Below, piece by piece: positions 14,635-22,805 of a DNA stretch of 32,494 bases. The first letter of the stretch is position 1; the number at the start of each line of letters is the position of its first letter. The notes under the pieces are model-generated. The model was not told the DNA's origin, searched no databases, and saw only the letters and a program-made list of their open reading frames with translations. Source of the DNA: Parvibaculum sp036499025 (GTDB lineage: Bacteria; Pseudomonadota; Alphaproteobacteria; Parvibaculales; Parvibaculaceae); the NCBI GenBank assembly GCA_036499025.1, contig DASYEM010000011.1, positions 1-32,494 on the forward strand. Reading direction: 5' to 3'. A program made the position numbers and the translations under genes.

Positions 14635-16944
14635 ATGATCAATAGAAAATGGACGAGCGCCGCCTTGATGGTCGGCGTTCTGGGCGGCAACGCAATCCTT
14701 TCACCGGCCTTGGCCGATGACAAAGCAATTGCGGCGCCGCTGCCGGCTGAGGGCGATGCTTCCGCTTCGGAAGCCGCTCCCGAAAAGACGGCGGGCGTGG
14801 AAACCATTGTCGTGACGGCGCAGAAGCGAGCGGAAGATAGCCAAGAGGTTCCGATCGCGATCACGGCTCTGTCGGGGGAGGATCTCGCAGCGCGCGGTGT
14901 GAAGAACATGAGCGATCTGGCCGCCTCGGTGCCGGGCATGAGCTTCGGCGATGTGAGCGGCGCGCCGCAAATTTTTGCCCGCGGCGTCGGCTTCAATACG
15001 CTGACCGGCGTCGGCGAAAGCTCAATCGCCGTCAATGTGGACGGCATGTATATCGAGCATCCGGGCGCCATCGGCATGTTGCAGCGCGATCTCTCGCGCG
15101 TCGAATTCCTGCGCGGACCGCAGGGAACGCTTTACGGGCACAACGCCATCGGCGGCGTTCTGAACATGATCACGGCATCTCCCTCGGACGTCACGGGCGC
15201 GGGCGCCAGCGCGAGCTATGGCGATTACAACGCCTATGAGGTCTCGGGCTATGCGACGGGCCAGGTGACGAAGGGTGTGCGTGTACGCGTCTATGCGGAA
15301 AAAGACTACCGCGACGGCTACGTCGAAAATCTCGCCCCGGCGGGGATCGGCAATTCTTCATATGACGGATCGCGCGGCATCACCGGACGCTTCTCGCTCG
15401 ACGCGGATCTGGCATCGAATGCAACATTCCAGTTGCGTCTCTTTCATCGCGCCGAACAGCTCTCGGGCCCGCTATACAAGCCGACGAATCCCGCCTTCAT
15501 GTCGGCGGCACTTGGAATGCCGCCTGCCACGCTCGGCACGGTCACATCCTTCGATCCATGGCAGACGAAATTGGATGAAGAAGCCGACAGCGACCGCAGC
15601 TTCAGCGGCGGCAGCGGCCGGTTCGATGTGGATTTCGATGCGGTACAGCTTGTCTCCATCTCGTCGTTCAGTTCTTACCGGTTCAAGGAAAAGAACTATG
15701 ACGGCGACGGCACCTTACTGCCGATTTACAAGATCGGGCCGCGTCACGACTATGCGACGACCTTCACGCAGGAATTCAATCTTCTGCATAACGGCGCGAA
15801 GACGAACTGGACGCTGGGCGCCTATTATCTGCACGACAAGGGCGACGCGGCGGCCTATACGCCCGGACCGTTCAGCTACAACAACCTCACCTGGAACCGG
15901 TCGGATCAGACGTTCGATTCTGCTTCCATCTTTGCCGACATCACGCAGAAGCTGACGGACGACTTCAGCATCTATGGCGGTTTGCGCGGACTCTATGAAA
16001 AGACCGATTTCCAGCATGAGAGCTATACCGGTCCGACGAGCGCGGGTCTTCAGTCGCCTCCGCCGCCCTATGCGCCGGGCGGCAGCGGATGGGCTTGTAC
16101 CTATAACGGGCTTTCCAACGATGGCGGCGGGCTCGGCGCCTATGGCGATCAGGATCAGGACCGCACGGCGATGACGGGACGCGCCGGCGCAACCTATCAG
16201 CTGGCCAAACGCTCCAACGTCTATGCGCAGGTTTCGGTCGGCGACAAGAGCGGCGTCTATGACAATTCTTCCTGCACGCCCTTCACCAAACCGGAAAATC
16301 TGACCGCCTATGAAGTCGGCAGCAAGAACGTCTTTTTCGGCGGAACGCTCCAGCTGAACGGAGCCCTCTATTATTACGACTACAAGGACGTGCAGATCGA
16401 AGAAATCGTTACGCCGTCGATCTTCTACAAGAGCGCCGATGCGAGAACGTTCGGCATGGAATTCGAAGCCCAATGGGTGCCGACCGACCAGTTGAATTTC
16501 AATCTCGGCGTCAATCTGATGAGCGCCAAATATACGGACTTCAATAATGGCGATTTCCTGAACCTGATCGTGCCGGGGTATAATCCGAATACGGATCAGA
16601 GCGGTCATTATCTCAACCGTTCGCCGGTCTATACGGTCTCCTTCGGCGCGCAATACGATCAACCGCTCGATTTCGGCATGTTGACCTTCCGCTCGGATAT
16701 CTATGTGAGCGGCAGCTATTATCTGCGCCCATATAACCTCGCCGACGACAAGCAATCGGCCTACACGACGGTCGGCGGCTCGATCAGCTTCACGCCGAAC
16801 GACGCCGACTGGACCGTTCGCGCCTTCATCAAGAATGCGACCAATCGGGCGGTCCTGATGGGTAGCATCGCGTCGCTGCCGGGTCAGGAAGGCGTCTATG
16901 GAGCGCCGCGCACCTTCGGCGTCGAGACGAGCATCAACTTCTAG
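14635..16944 (+). CDS. TonB-dependent outer-membrane receptor
   Basis: A 769-residue outer-membrane active transporter for a small ligand, powered by TonB-ExbBD. It has a signal peptide at about 1-27 (cut after ALA) and a TonB-box-like ETIVVTAQ at 56-63. The plug domain (about 65-185) has VPIAITALSGEDL and LRGPQGTLYGHNAIGGVLN, and a 22-strand barrel ends in the typical terminal phenylalanine (SINF). It looks like the sphingomonad/Caulobacter type of receptor for organic compounds rather than a siderophore receptor with an N-terminal signalling domain, which is absent. The start at 14635 has a strong GGGGGAGGAAG site. A terminator follows. Neighbours suggest import of the substrate of the split dikinase. 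Confidence 0.95.
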   Translation: MINRKWTSAALMVGVLGGNAILSPALADDKAIAAPLPAEGDASASEAAPEKTAGVETIVVTAQKRAEDSQEVPIAITALSGEDLAARGVKNMSDLAASVPGMSFGDVSGAPQIFARGVGFNTLTGVGESSIAVNVDGMYIEHPGAIGMLQRDLSRVEFLRGPQGTLYGHNAIGGVLNMITASPSDVTGAGASASYGDYNAYEVSGYATGQVTKGVRVRVYAEKDYRDGYVENLAPAGIGNSSYDGSRGITGRFSLDADLASNATFQLRLFHRAEQLSGPLYKPTNPAFMSAALGMPPATLGTVTSFDPWQTKLDEEADSDRSFSGGSGRFDVDFDAVQLVSISSFSSYRFKEKNYDGDGTLLPIYKIGPRHDYATTFTQEFNLLHNGAKTNWTLGAYYLHDKGDAAAYTPGPFSYNNLTWNRSDQTFDSASIFADITQKLTDDFSIYGGLRGLYEKTDFQHESYTGPTSAGLQSPPPPYAPGGSGWACTYNGLSNDGGGLGAYGDQDQDRTAMTGRAGATYQLAKRSNVYAQVSVGDKSGVYDNSSCTPFTKPENLTAYEVGSKNVFFGGTLQLNGALYYYDYKDVQIEEIVTPSIFYKSADARTFGMEFEAQWVPTDQLNFNLGVNLMSAKYTDFNNGDFLNLIVPGYNPNTDQSGHYLNRSPVYTVSFGAQYDQPLDFGMLTFRSDIYVSGSYYLRPYNLADDKQSAYTTVGGSISFTPNDADWTVRAFIKNATNRAVLMGSIASLPGQEGVYGAPRTFGVETSINF

Positions 16945-16979
16945 AAGAACCTCCTCGCTCCCGGCTTGAGCGACAATTA

Positions 16980-17016
16980 AGAGGGCGAAAGCAATTGCTT
17001 TCGCCCTCTCTTTTTA
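16980..17016 (+). terminator. Rho-independent terminator of the receptor gene
   Basis: A perfect 13-bp stem, AGAGGGCGAAAGC with GCTTTCGCCCTCT around an AATT loop (16980-17009), is followed by CTTTTTAT. It lies 36 bases after the receptor stop and before the convergent gene at 17057; on the minus strand the T run is poor, so it mainly serves the receptor. Confidence 0.92.
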
Positions 17017-17056
17017 TCCGGCATCTGAATGCTTGCGGCGTTGGTCGGCGGTATCG

Positions 17057-18070
17057 TCAGGGACTTATAACGACACGGCGAGGCCCGGACTTGCGTTGGC
17101 TGATGCCTGTCTGGATCGTGGCGCCCCAGTCGCAAACGGCTTCAAGCGGCGCATTCACACCCTGAAAGGCGTTGCCGACATTGAAATCGCAGAAGCCCGT
17201 GCGGTCGCCGCAACGGACGAGCGAGATGCCTTCCACGCCGACGGGCGAGCCTTGCATGCCGAGATCCTGACGGTAGGCAGTCAGCAACCCGTCGATCGTC
17301 TCGGCGGTGATGTGGAGTTTCTCACCGCTCTCGAGCGTGATGTCGAGGATGCCGCCGCGGATGGTTAGGCCGTCGGCATTCAGGAAGGCAACGGAGTCGA
17401 TCTCGCGGGCATATTCGAAAATGCCGTTGCGATGGATGTATCCGCAATGGCCGGAGATGCCGCCCCGCGCGAACATGCTGACGGTGTTGAAGGAGAAATC
17501 CGGGCCGAAGGTGCCGCCGATCCAGCGGAAAGCGCGAACGGTGCTGACATCGCGCTTCCCGAAGGAATGGATACGCTGCACCAGCCCGTTCCTGATGTCG
17601 AAGACGCGCGCACCGATGGTGGCGCGGCCGACAAGCCTGCCGGAGCTTTGAAAATGGTTGGGCGCGCTCGTCTTCAGCGATTCCGCCGCGCCGATCATCG
17701 GTGGCCAGGGCGTCGATTTGAAAAAGTCGAAAACCTTGAAGTCGATGGTCGCTTCGGGATCGTTCGCCGTGATGTGGACATATTCGTCGTTGGGGATTGT
17801 CCATGTCATGGTACCGGCGGCGAAACCCTCCGCCGTTCTGTGATGCGGTTCCATGGGCAAGTCGCAAAGATTGCGGCGATAGCGCAATCCGTCGCGTGTC
17901 CCAAGCATGAAGTGAACCTGCGAGGTTCCGATATTGGGTTCTGAACCGATGCGCAGGAATCCGCACAGGCCCGTCTCGTCGTCGTAAAAGGCGATGTCGA
18001 CGGATTCCTGCCAGTCCTTTTCGTCGGTCGGCTCATGCGTGAAGTCGATGGTCGGATCGTAGAGGTTCAT
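17057..18070 (-). CDS. DUF7064/AttH-like beta-rich protein
   Basis: A 337-residue soluble protein without signal peptide or membrane segment. It is rich in beta-strand-type sequence with conserved aromatic/glycine patterns (EKDWQESVDIAFYDDETGLCGFLRIG near the start, RAFRWIGGTFGPDFSFNT near 185, GYIHRNGIFEYAREID near 210). The pattern resembles the DUF7064/DUF7065 proteins and the wider AttH/CrtC calycin-like fold. No reaction is established and no catalytic motif is obvious. Its start is 19 bases after the stop of the dikinase swivel subunit, so the two are almost certainly co-transcribed, which suggests it acts on or binds the same substrate or phosphorylated product. The family name is a recall-based judgement. 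Confidence 0.6.
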   Translation of the reverse strand: MNLYDPTIDFTHEPTDEKDWQESVDIAFYDDETGLCGFLRIGSEPNIGTSQVHFMLGTRDGLRYRRNLCDLPMEPHHRTAEGFAAGTMTWTIPNDEYVHITANDPEATIDFKVFDFFKSTPWPPMIGAAESLKTSAPNHFQSSGRLVGRATIGARVFDIRNGLVQRIHSFGKRDVSTVRAFRWIGGTFGPDFSFNTVSMFARGGISGHCGYIHRNGIFEYAREIDSVAFLNADGLTIRGGILDITLESGEKLHITAETIDGLLTAYRQDLGMQGSPVGVEGISLVRCGDRTGFCDFNVGNAFQGVNAPLEAVCDWGATIQTGISQRKSGPRRVVISP

Positions 18071-18088
18071 TTTGTGCTCCGGTCTGCG

Positions 18089-19756
18089 TCAGTGAAAAGT
18101 GACGATGCCCGTCGATCCATCGACGGTGATCTCCGCTCCGTCCTCGATGAGGCGGGTGCCTTTGCGCGTATTCACGACGGCGGGCAGGCCGAGTTCCCGG
18201 GCGATGATGGCGCTGTGGCTGAGCATGCCGCCGACATCGACCACCATGGCCGAGGCAATGGAAAAGAGCGGCGCCCATCCCGGATCGGTCGTATGGCAAA
18301 CGAGAATGTCGCCGCGCATAAAATCGGTAACGCGCTGCGGATCGAGAACGACGCGCGCCCGGCCGCGAACGATGCCTTTGGACACGCCGACGCCGTGAAG
18401 CGCTTGGCCTGCCGCCGCCGCAGACGGGGCGGGATTTTCCGGCTTCCGGTTTTCCAGGCCCGCCCAGATGGCCTCAATATCTTTGCCGGTGAAAACGTCG
18501 GGCAGATCGACCTGCTTGTAGAAGGCCCGCAATGCCTTGCGTTCGCTGACGACGCCGCGCATGTCCCGCTTTTTCGTGGCGAGTTCCTCAAGCTCATCGA
18601 GCGCGAGGTAGAAGACGTCCTCCCGATCCGTTACGACGTCGCCTTCCAGCAGTTCGCCCAGGCGGCGAGCGGAAGCGCGGCCAATGTCCGACAAGGCAAA
18701 CATCGCCGCCTTGCCGACTTCGCGTAACGGCAAGTAGCGTTTGCAGAACCAGATCGCGAGCCGAAGCTGAATGCGGCCGAGCGGTCCGGCCTTGCCGAGA
18801 AGCCTCTGAGAAATTTCGGCGAATTTTCTTTCGGCGGCATCGGAACGCGCGCGCGGTCTCTCGGCTTCTGGAGTGGCTTCATAGCCGCGAAGCGATGCGG
18901 AGAGCGAGGCAATGTCTTCCCGCCAGCTTCGAGACTGGAGCTCACCGCAATCGGGACCCATATAGCCGTAGCGCGCGAGGAAAGACTGCATGTCGATCTC
19001 GCCATGGGCGACGCGCCACAGCTCATCGAGCATCCGGCTTTCGACCATGCCGCCGATGCCCGACGTGATGGCAAGCGCGTCCTCTTCAGATCCGAGCTTC
19101 GCGCCCATTTTGTGCAGCGGCGACCAGACCATGGGGCTGAGCTGCGCGACGATCGTCTGGCGATCCATGATCGCAAGGTGCCGCTCATTCGCGGCTTCCT
19201 TGAGGATCGACAGGGCGCGGGCATAGTCGCTGGACGGTAGCTCAGCCACTCTGGCGCTCCACCACTCAAGGCTCTCCTTGAGATGGAGGTGCATCTCCGC
19301 CGGCAGCCTTGCGAGAAGCCAGAGCAGTTTGAAGGCGATCAAGGGATAGCGGCTGCGATCCTTGCGGCTCGTGACGCCGGGACGCAGCGCGCCCATGATG
19401 GATTTTTCAATGATGTCGCCGGATGAACCGGGCAAGCGATCGGCGAGCATGCGGATGAATTCGATGTTGCCTGCGATCCGTCCGAGAAAATAGCCGCTCG
19501 GCGCGTCTTCGGGACGCTGGGCATAGAACACTTCCGAGGCGCGCAGCACACCCATGCGGTGAACATGACGCCGCATGGAAATATAGAGCGCCGGCCTCCA
19601 GAAATTTGCGGTGAGAGGCGTGACGATGCCCGGCACGGCTTCAGCGGCATTGACGCGCGACCAGAGCACATCGCGTCCCGGATTGTCATTCAGGACATTC
19701 CAGCTCTTCGCCCGGGAAAGTTCAATATCGATATGAGATGGCGATGTGTCTTGCAT
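18089..19756 (-). CDS. Substrate/phosphohistidine-swivel subunit of a split dikinase
   Basis: A 555-residue protein whose last 90 residues are a PEP-utilising-enzyme mobile domain with the phospho-accepting histidine in GGMLSHSAIIARELGLPAV (about H514). The first ~430 residues are a mostly helical region of the kind found in the middle of rifampicin phosphotransferase and in phenylphosphate synthase protein 1, with the typical VPGIVTPLTANFWRPA near 45-60. Both the ATP-grasp domain and the C-terminal PEP-binding barrel of PEP synthase are absent. It therefore needs a separate ATP-binding partner, supplied by the gene at 13330-14193. I infer phosphorylation of a hydroxyl group on an organic substrate, releasing AMP and phosphate. 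The ATG at 19756 has AGGA upstream; the longer frame starting 19846 crosses a hairpin and is less likely. Confidence 0.85.
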   Translation of the reverse strand: MQDTSPSHIDIELSRAKSWNVLNDNPGRDVLWSRVNAAEAVPGIVTPLTANFWRPALYISMRRHVHRMGVLRASEVFYAQRPEDAPSGYFLGRIAGNIEFIRMLADRLPGSSGDIIEKSIMGALRPGVTSRKDRSRYPLIAFKLLWLLARLPAEMHLHLKESLEWWSARVAELPSSDYARALSILKEAANERHLAIMDRQTIVAQLSPMVWSPLHKMGAKLGSEEDALAITSGIGGMVESRMLDELWRVAHGEIDMQSFLARYGYMGPDCGELQSRSWREDIASLSASLRGYEATPEAERPRARSDAAERKFAEISQRLLGKAGPLGRIQLRLAIWFCKRYLPLREVGKAAMFALSDIGRASARRLGELLEGDVVTDREDVFYLALDELEELATKKRDMRGVVSERKALRAFYKQVDLPDVFTGKDIEAIWAGLENRKPENPAPSAAAAGQALHGVGVSKGIVRGRARVVLDPQRVTDFMRGDILVCHTTDPGWAPLFSIASAMVVDVGGMLSHSAIIARELGLPAVVNTRKGTRLIEDGAEITVDGSTGIVTFH

Positions 19757-19800
19757 TGAATGTCCTGTGAGAAACGGAGAGAAAGATTTCAAACGCCCTA

Positions 19801-19837
19801 TCGGGGGAGGGCGCGTGAAAACGCGGCCCTCCCCCGA
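19801..19837 (-). terminator. Strong hairpin between amidohydrolase and dikinase genes
   Basis: Arms TCGGGGGAGGGC (19801-19812) and GCCCTCCCCCGA (19826-19837) pair perfectly, with an inner GCG/CGC extension and one bulge. It begins 28 bases after the amidohydrolase stop in transcription order. There is no U run after it on either strand, so it may be a leaky terminator, attenuator or RNA-stability element that lowers expression of the downstream dikinase and DUF7064 genes. Confidence 0.5.
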
Positions 19838-19864
19838 GAAGTGCACGGCTATGGAGTGAGATTC

Positions 19865-21628
19865 TTATTCAGCCGCTATGCCGGAGCGGGTGAGAAGGCT
19901 GGCGTCGATCTGCGGCCCGCCATTGCCAAGCAGGCGTCCTGGAACCGCGCCGGTTGTCTGGCCGCCTTTGAAGGTGATCTCGCCATTCACCATGATCCAC
20001 TCGATGCCTTCCGCGCGCACGACGCGTCGGAATTCGCCACCGGGCAGATCGTGGACGACTTCGTATTCGTTCCGTTTGTAGTTCAACCCGTTGTAATCGT
20101 AGATGTAGATGTCGGCGGCATAACCTTCGACGAGCGCGCCGCGCTTGTGGAAGCCGAGGACGCGAGCCGGCACATAGCTCAGCTTGTGGTGGATTTCCTC
20201 CAGCGACATCAGGCCGGAGCCGCGTACCAGATGCACGATATTGTCGGTCGCATATTGTCCGCCGCTGAAGAATTTGACGTGCGCGCCGCCGTCGGATGTG
20301 CCCGCGAGCGTCCGCTTGTGGCGGAGAATTTGCGCGATCTTTTCTGGATCTTCCGAACTCGATACCGTCGTGCGGAAATCGGCCATTGCGTCAGACGCCG
20401 CGACGATGTCGAAGAAGACATCGATTGGCTTTCCATTTTCCAGGCGCGCGATTTCGTCGATTTGCTTGCCTTCATATTTGACCCAGTCCGCCGCGCCGCG
20501 CGCACCATGAAGGATCAGGCTTTCAAGCGGTCCGCCCGCGCCGCCCATTTGCGCCGGGTCATATTGCTCGCTCGCCCGTTTGCGGAATGCGGGATCGGCG
20601 GCCAGAGCTGCCTTGGCCGCCGCGTCGCCGCAGTTGGTGAATTCGAGGAAGGGATCGACGTTCTGCCAGACGTTATAGTCGACAGCGTTGAACTCGTTCC
20701 ATGTACGCGCCGCGAGAGCCTGGCTGAAAATGTTGAGCCCCTTGGCTTCGACATCGTCGAGCCAGCCCATGACCGATGTGTGGAAATCCGGGAGGTCGTC
20801 GAAAGCGGCGATGACCGTGTGCAGAACCGGCCGGCCCGACACGCGGGCCATCTCCTCGACCTCGCGCCGGTTGGCGACAACGACCGGCAATTCCGCGAGC
20901 ATCTGGATCACCCCTTGATCGCGCTCGCGCAGGACTTCGCCGAGATAGAGAGCATCGTCGATCTGCATCATGTCGGTCGGCATCGGGCTGCCGTCGATAT
21001 CTCTGTGGCTATTGAATTGATTGAGATAGGAAAAGCCAAAGCCGATGGCGCCCTTGTCCATGGCTTCATTGAGCAGGTCGCGCATCCGCTGACGTTCCGC
21101 CGGTGTGGCGCCGCGCTTTTTTGAAGCTTCATACCCCATGACATAAATCATCAGCGAGTTGAGCGGCATGAAGGCGGCGACGTTCACGCCCTTGTGAACC
21201 TGCTTCATATGGTCGATCCATTGCGGAAACGTCTCCCACGTCCAGGGAAGGGCTGCCCGCATGGCGCTGAGTGGCACCTGCTCGGTGTTTTCCATCATCA
21301 GCATGTAGCGTTCGCGCGCTTCGGGCGCGCATGGCATGAAGCCGAAACCGCAATTGCCGACGACGACGCTGGTGTTTCCGTGCCAGCCGGAATTCGTGCA
21401 ATAGGGATCCCAGTGAATCTGCGCATCGTAATGCGTATGGGGGTCGATGACGCCGGGCGCGACGATCTTGCCCTGCGCGTCGATGATGCGCGCGGCGTCC
21501 GACGCCGGAATGTTCGAGGAAATGCGCTCGATCAATCCGTTCTTGATGCCGATGTCACCGAAAAAGCGCGGCATGTTGGTGCCGTCAACAATCGTGCCGC
21601 CTTTAATCAGGATGTCGTATTTGCTCAT
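19865..21628 (-). CDS. Amidohydrolase, N-acyl-D-amino-acid deacylase-like
   Basis: A 587-residue metal-dependent hydrolase of the amidohydrolase superfamily, D-aminoacylase branch. The N-terminal half-barrel piece (ILIKGGTIVDGTNMPRFFGDIGI) is followed by the metal-binding PHTHYD (H64, H66). The branch-specific metal cysteine is in GNCGF (C93). A late aspartate-containing SDGGAHV and the C-terminal beta-sandwich return segment complete the family pattern. No signal peptide. The start at 21628 has an excellent GGGAGGGAAGAA site. Relatives hydrolyse N-acyl-D-amino acids, but many members have other or unknown amide/ester substrates, so the reaction here is open. It is the first gene of a leftward run amidohydrolase - dikinase swivel subunit - DUF7064. 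Confidence 0.85.
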   Translation of the reverse strand: MSKYDILIKGGTIVDGTNMPRFFGDIGIKNGLIERISSNIPASDAARIIDAQGKIVAPGVIDPHTHYDAQIHWDPYCTNSGWHGNTSVVVGNCGFGFMPCAPEARERYMLMMENTEQVPLSAMRAALPWTWETFPQWIDHMKQVHKGVNVAAFMPLNSLMIYVMGYEASKKRGATPAERQRMRDLLNEAMDKGAIGFGFSYLNQFNSHRDIDGSPMPTDMMQIDDALYLGEVLRERDQGVIQMLAELPVVVANRREVEEMARVSGRPVLHTVIAAFDDLPDFHTSVMGWLDDVEAKGLNIFSQALAARTWNEFNAVDYNVWQNVDPFLEFTNCGDAAAKAALAADPAFRKRASEQYDPAQMGGAGGPLESLILHGARGAADWVKYEGKQIDEIARLENGKPIDVFFDIVAASDAMADFRTTVSSSEDPEKIAQILRHKRTLAGTSDGGAHVKFFSGGQYATDNIVHLVRGSGLMSLEEIHHKLSYVPARVLGFHKRGALVEGYAADIYIYDYNGLNYKRNEYEVVHDLPGGEFRRVVRAEGIEWIMVNGEITFKGGQTTGAVPGRLLGNGGPQIDASLLTRSGIAAE

Positions 21629-21705
21629 TTCTTCCCTCCCAGAACTATTCGCGCGTGCCTTCCGTATCTGCAGGACACCGCGCGCCGGCCGATCCACCGG
21701 ATTTT

Positions 21706-21814
21706 AAAATGCGTAGGAAAATTATTATTATAAAGCGCAAATATCAATAGTATTGAGGATGGGAATGCAGTTTATGCAAAAAAAGTACAATTTTATGAAG
21801 CAAGATCGCATTTT
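21706..21814. promoter_or_regulatory. AT-rich divergent control region with AAAATGCG half-sites
   Basis: In the 425-base gap between the divergent amidohydrolase and tonB genes, AAAATGCG lies at 21706-21713 (followed by TA) and its reverse complement CGCATTTT at 21807-21814. These match the AAAATGCGTAT site at the receptor promoter. Between them is an AT-rich stretch with minus-strand TTGATA and TTATAATAATAAT that could drive the amidohydrolase gene, though no spacing is fully convincing. Nothing clear is seen in 21815-22053 apart from a short open frame with a strong ribosome-binding site (see findings). Confidence 0.4.
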
Positions 21815-22053
21815 CATATTTAAACCGTTGGGGGTTCCTGCTATATGGCTTCCCGACCAGGCCGGGAAAAAAGAAGACCCGAGAAATTCCGACGATCGGG
21901 CTGGGCGAGGGGAGGGGATGATGAGCGATAAGGACGGCTGCGTTCCGCACGGCGAATATGCCGGTCTAGCGACCGGGCGGACGCGCGATCACGCCCCGCG
22001 TCTTGCGGGCGGCCCCGGCTCTCATCCTGTGAACGTCATCTCCGGTAGTTTCC

Positions 22054-22668
22054 ATGCCATACAACGATGAACGCGGCGGATTGCGGCGGACGGCGGGCTT
22101 CGGTTTTGTCGTCTTGCTGCATGTGTTGCTGATCTGGGGACTGGCAAACGGTCTCGGCGCCAAGGTCGTCGAGATCGTGAAAGGTCCTATCGAGGCGAAA
22201 ATCATCGATACGCCGCCGGAGGTGCAGCCGAACGAGCCGCCGCCTCCGCCGCCGGTGCTGGACAAGCCGCCGCCGCCTTTCGTGCCGCCGCCGGAAATCA
22301 CAATCGATATCCCGAAGCAAACGCCACCGGCCAAGGCCATTACGGCGGTGCAGTCGAAAGTGGCTGCGCCTTCCGCGCCGTCGGCCTCGCCGCGCGCGGA
22401 CCCGGACCATCGCAACGGTCGCCCCCCTTACCCGCCTGCCTCCATTCGCATGGGAGAAGAGGGGACCGTGGTGCTTCTTCTTCTTATCGGCACGGATGGG
22501 TCGGTTGAGGAAGCGCGCGTGGACAAGTCGAGCGGCTCTTCGAAGCTCGATCAGGCGGCAGTCAAATATGCGCAAAGAGCCTGGCGGTTTTTGCCGGCTA
22601 TGAGCGCCGGGACGGCGGTGGCCGCATGGCATCGCGTGGCGGTAGCCTTCCGCCTGGACCAGCAATAA
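22054..22668 (+). CDS. tonB: TonB energy-transducing protein
   Basis: A 204-residue inner-membrane-anchored protein that passes proton-motive-force energy from ExbBD to outer-membrane receptors. It has a cytoplasmic N-terminus, one membrane helix at about 15-33 (FGFVVLLHVLLIWGLANGL) and a periplasmic proline-rich spacer at about 53-90 (PPPPPP, PPPPFVPPPE). The C-terminal TonB domain at about 120-204 has the YPPASIRMGEEGTVVLLLLIGTDGSV motif. It is first in a tonB-exbB-exbD-exbD-TPR operon. The ribosome-binding site directly before it is weak. Confidence 0.93.
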   Translation: MPYNDERGGLRRTAGFGFVVLLHVLLIWGLANGLGAKVVEIVKGPIEAKIIDTPPEVQPNEPPPPPPVLDKPPPPFVPPPEITIDIPKQTPPAKAITAVQSKVAAPSAPSASPRADPDHRNGRPPYPPASIRMGEEGTVVLLLLIGTDGSVEEARVDKSSGSSKLDQAAVKYAQRAWRFLPAMSAGTAVAAWHRVAVAFRLDQQ

Positions 22669-22805
22669 ACCGCAGGCTCGCGCAGAAGCGGCCAGCGGAA
22701 GACGAAGTTGAGCGGGACGTCCGGCGGTCGGGCGAACCAGTGTGCCCATGATCCCGGATGTCGATCCGGCGTGAGGGTGTCGAGCAAATGTTGGGGGAGT
22801 TTCCC

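Noticed and set aside
18089..19756. PEP synthase or pyruvate phosphate dikinase
   Set aside because: The PEP/pyruvate-binding barrel after the swivel domain is absent and the ATP-grasp domain is on another gene.
13330..19756. Single dikinase gene broken by insertion of the receptor gene
   Set aside because: The N-terminal piece lies downstream of the C-terminal piece in transcription order, each has its own start and stop, and no insertion-sequence remnants are visible.
19760..21124. 454-codon plus-strand open frame opposite the amidohydrolase
   Set aside because: Shadow frame; the amidohydrolase metal ligands are all on the minus strand.
21753..22070. 105-codon protein gene upstream of tonB
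   Set aside because: The first half covers the AT-rich control region, has no clear ribosome-binding site and resembles no family; only the shorter frame from 21918 is kept as a weak observation.
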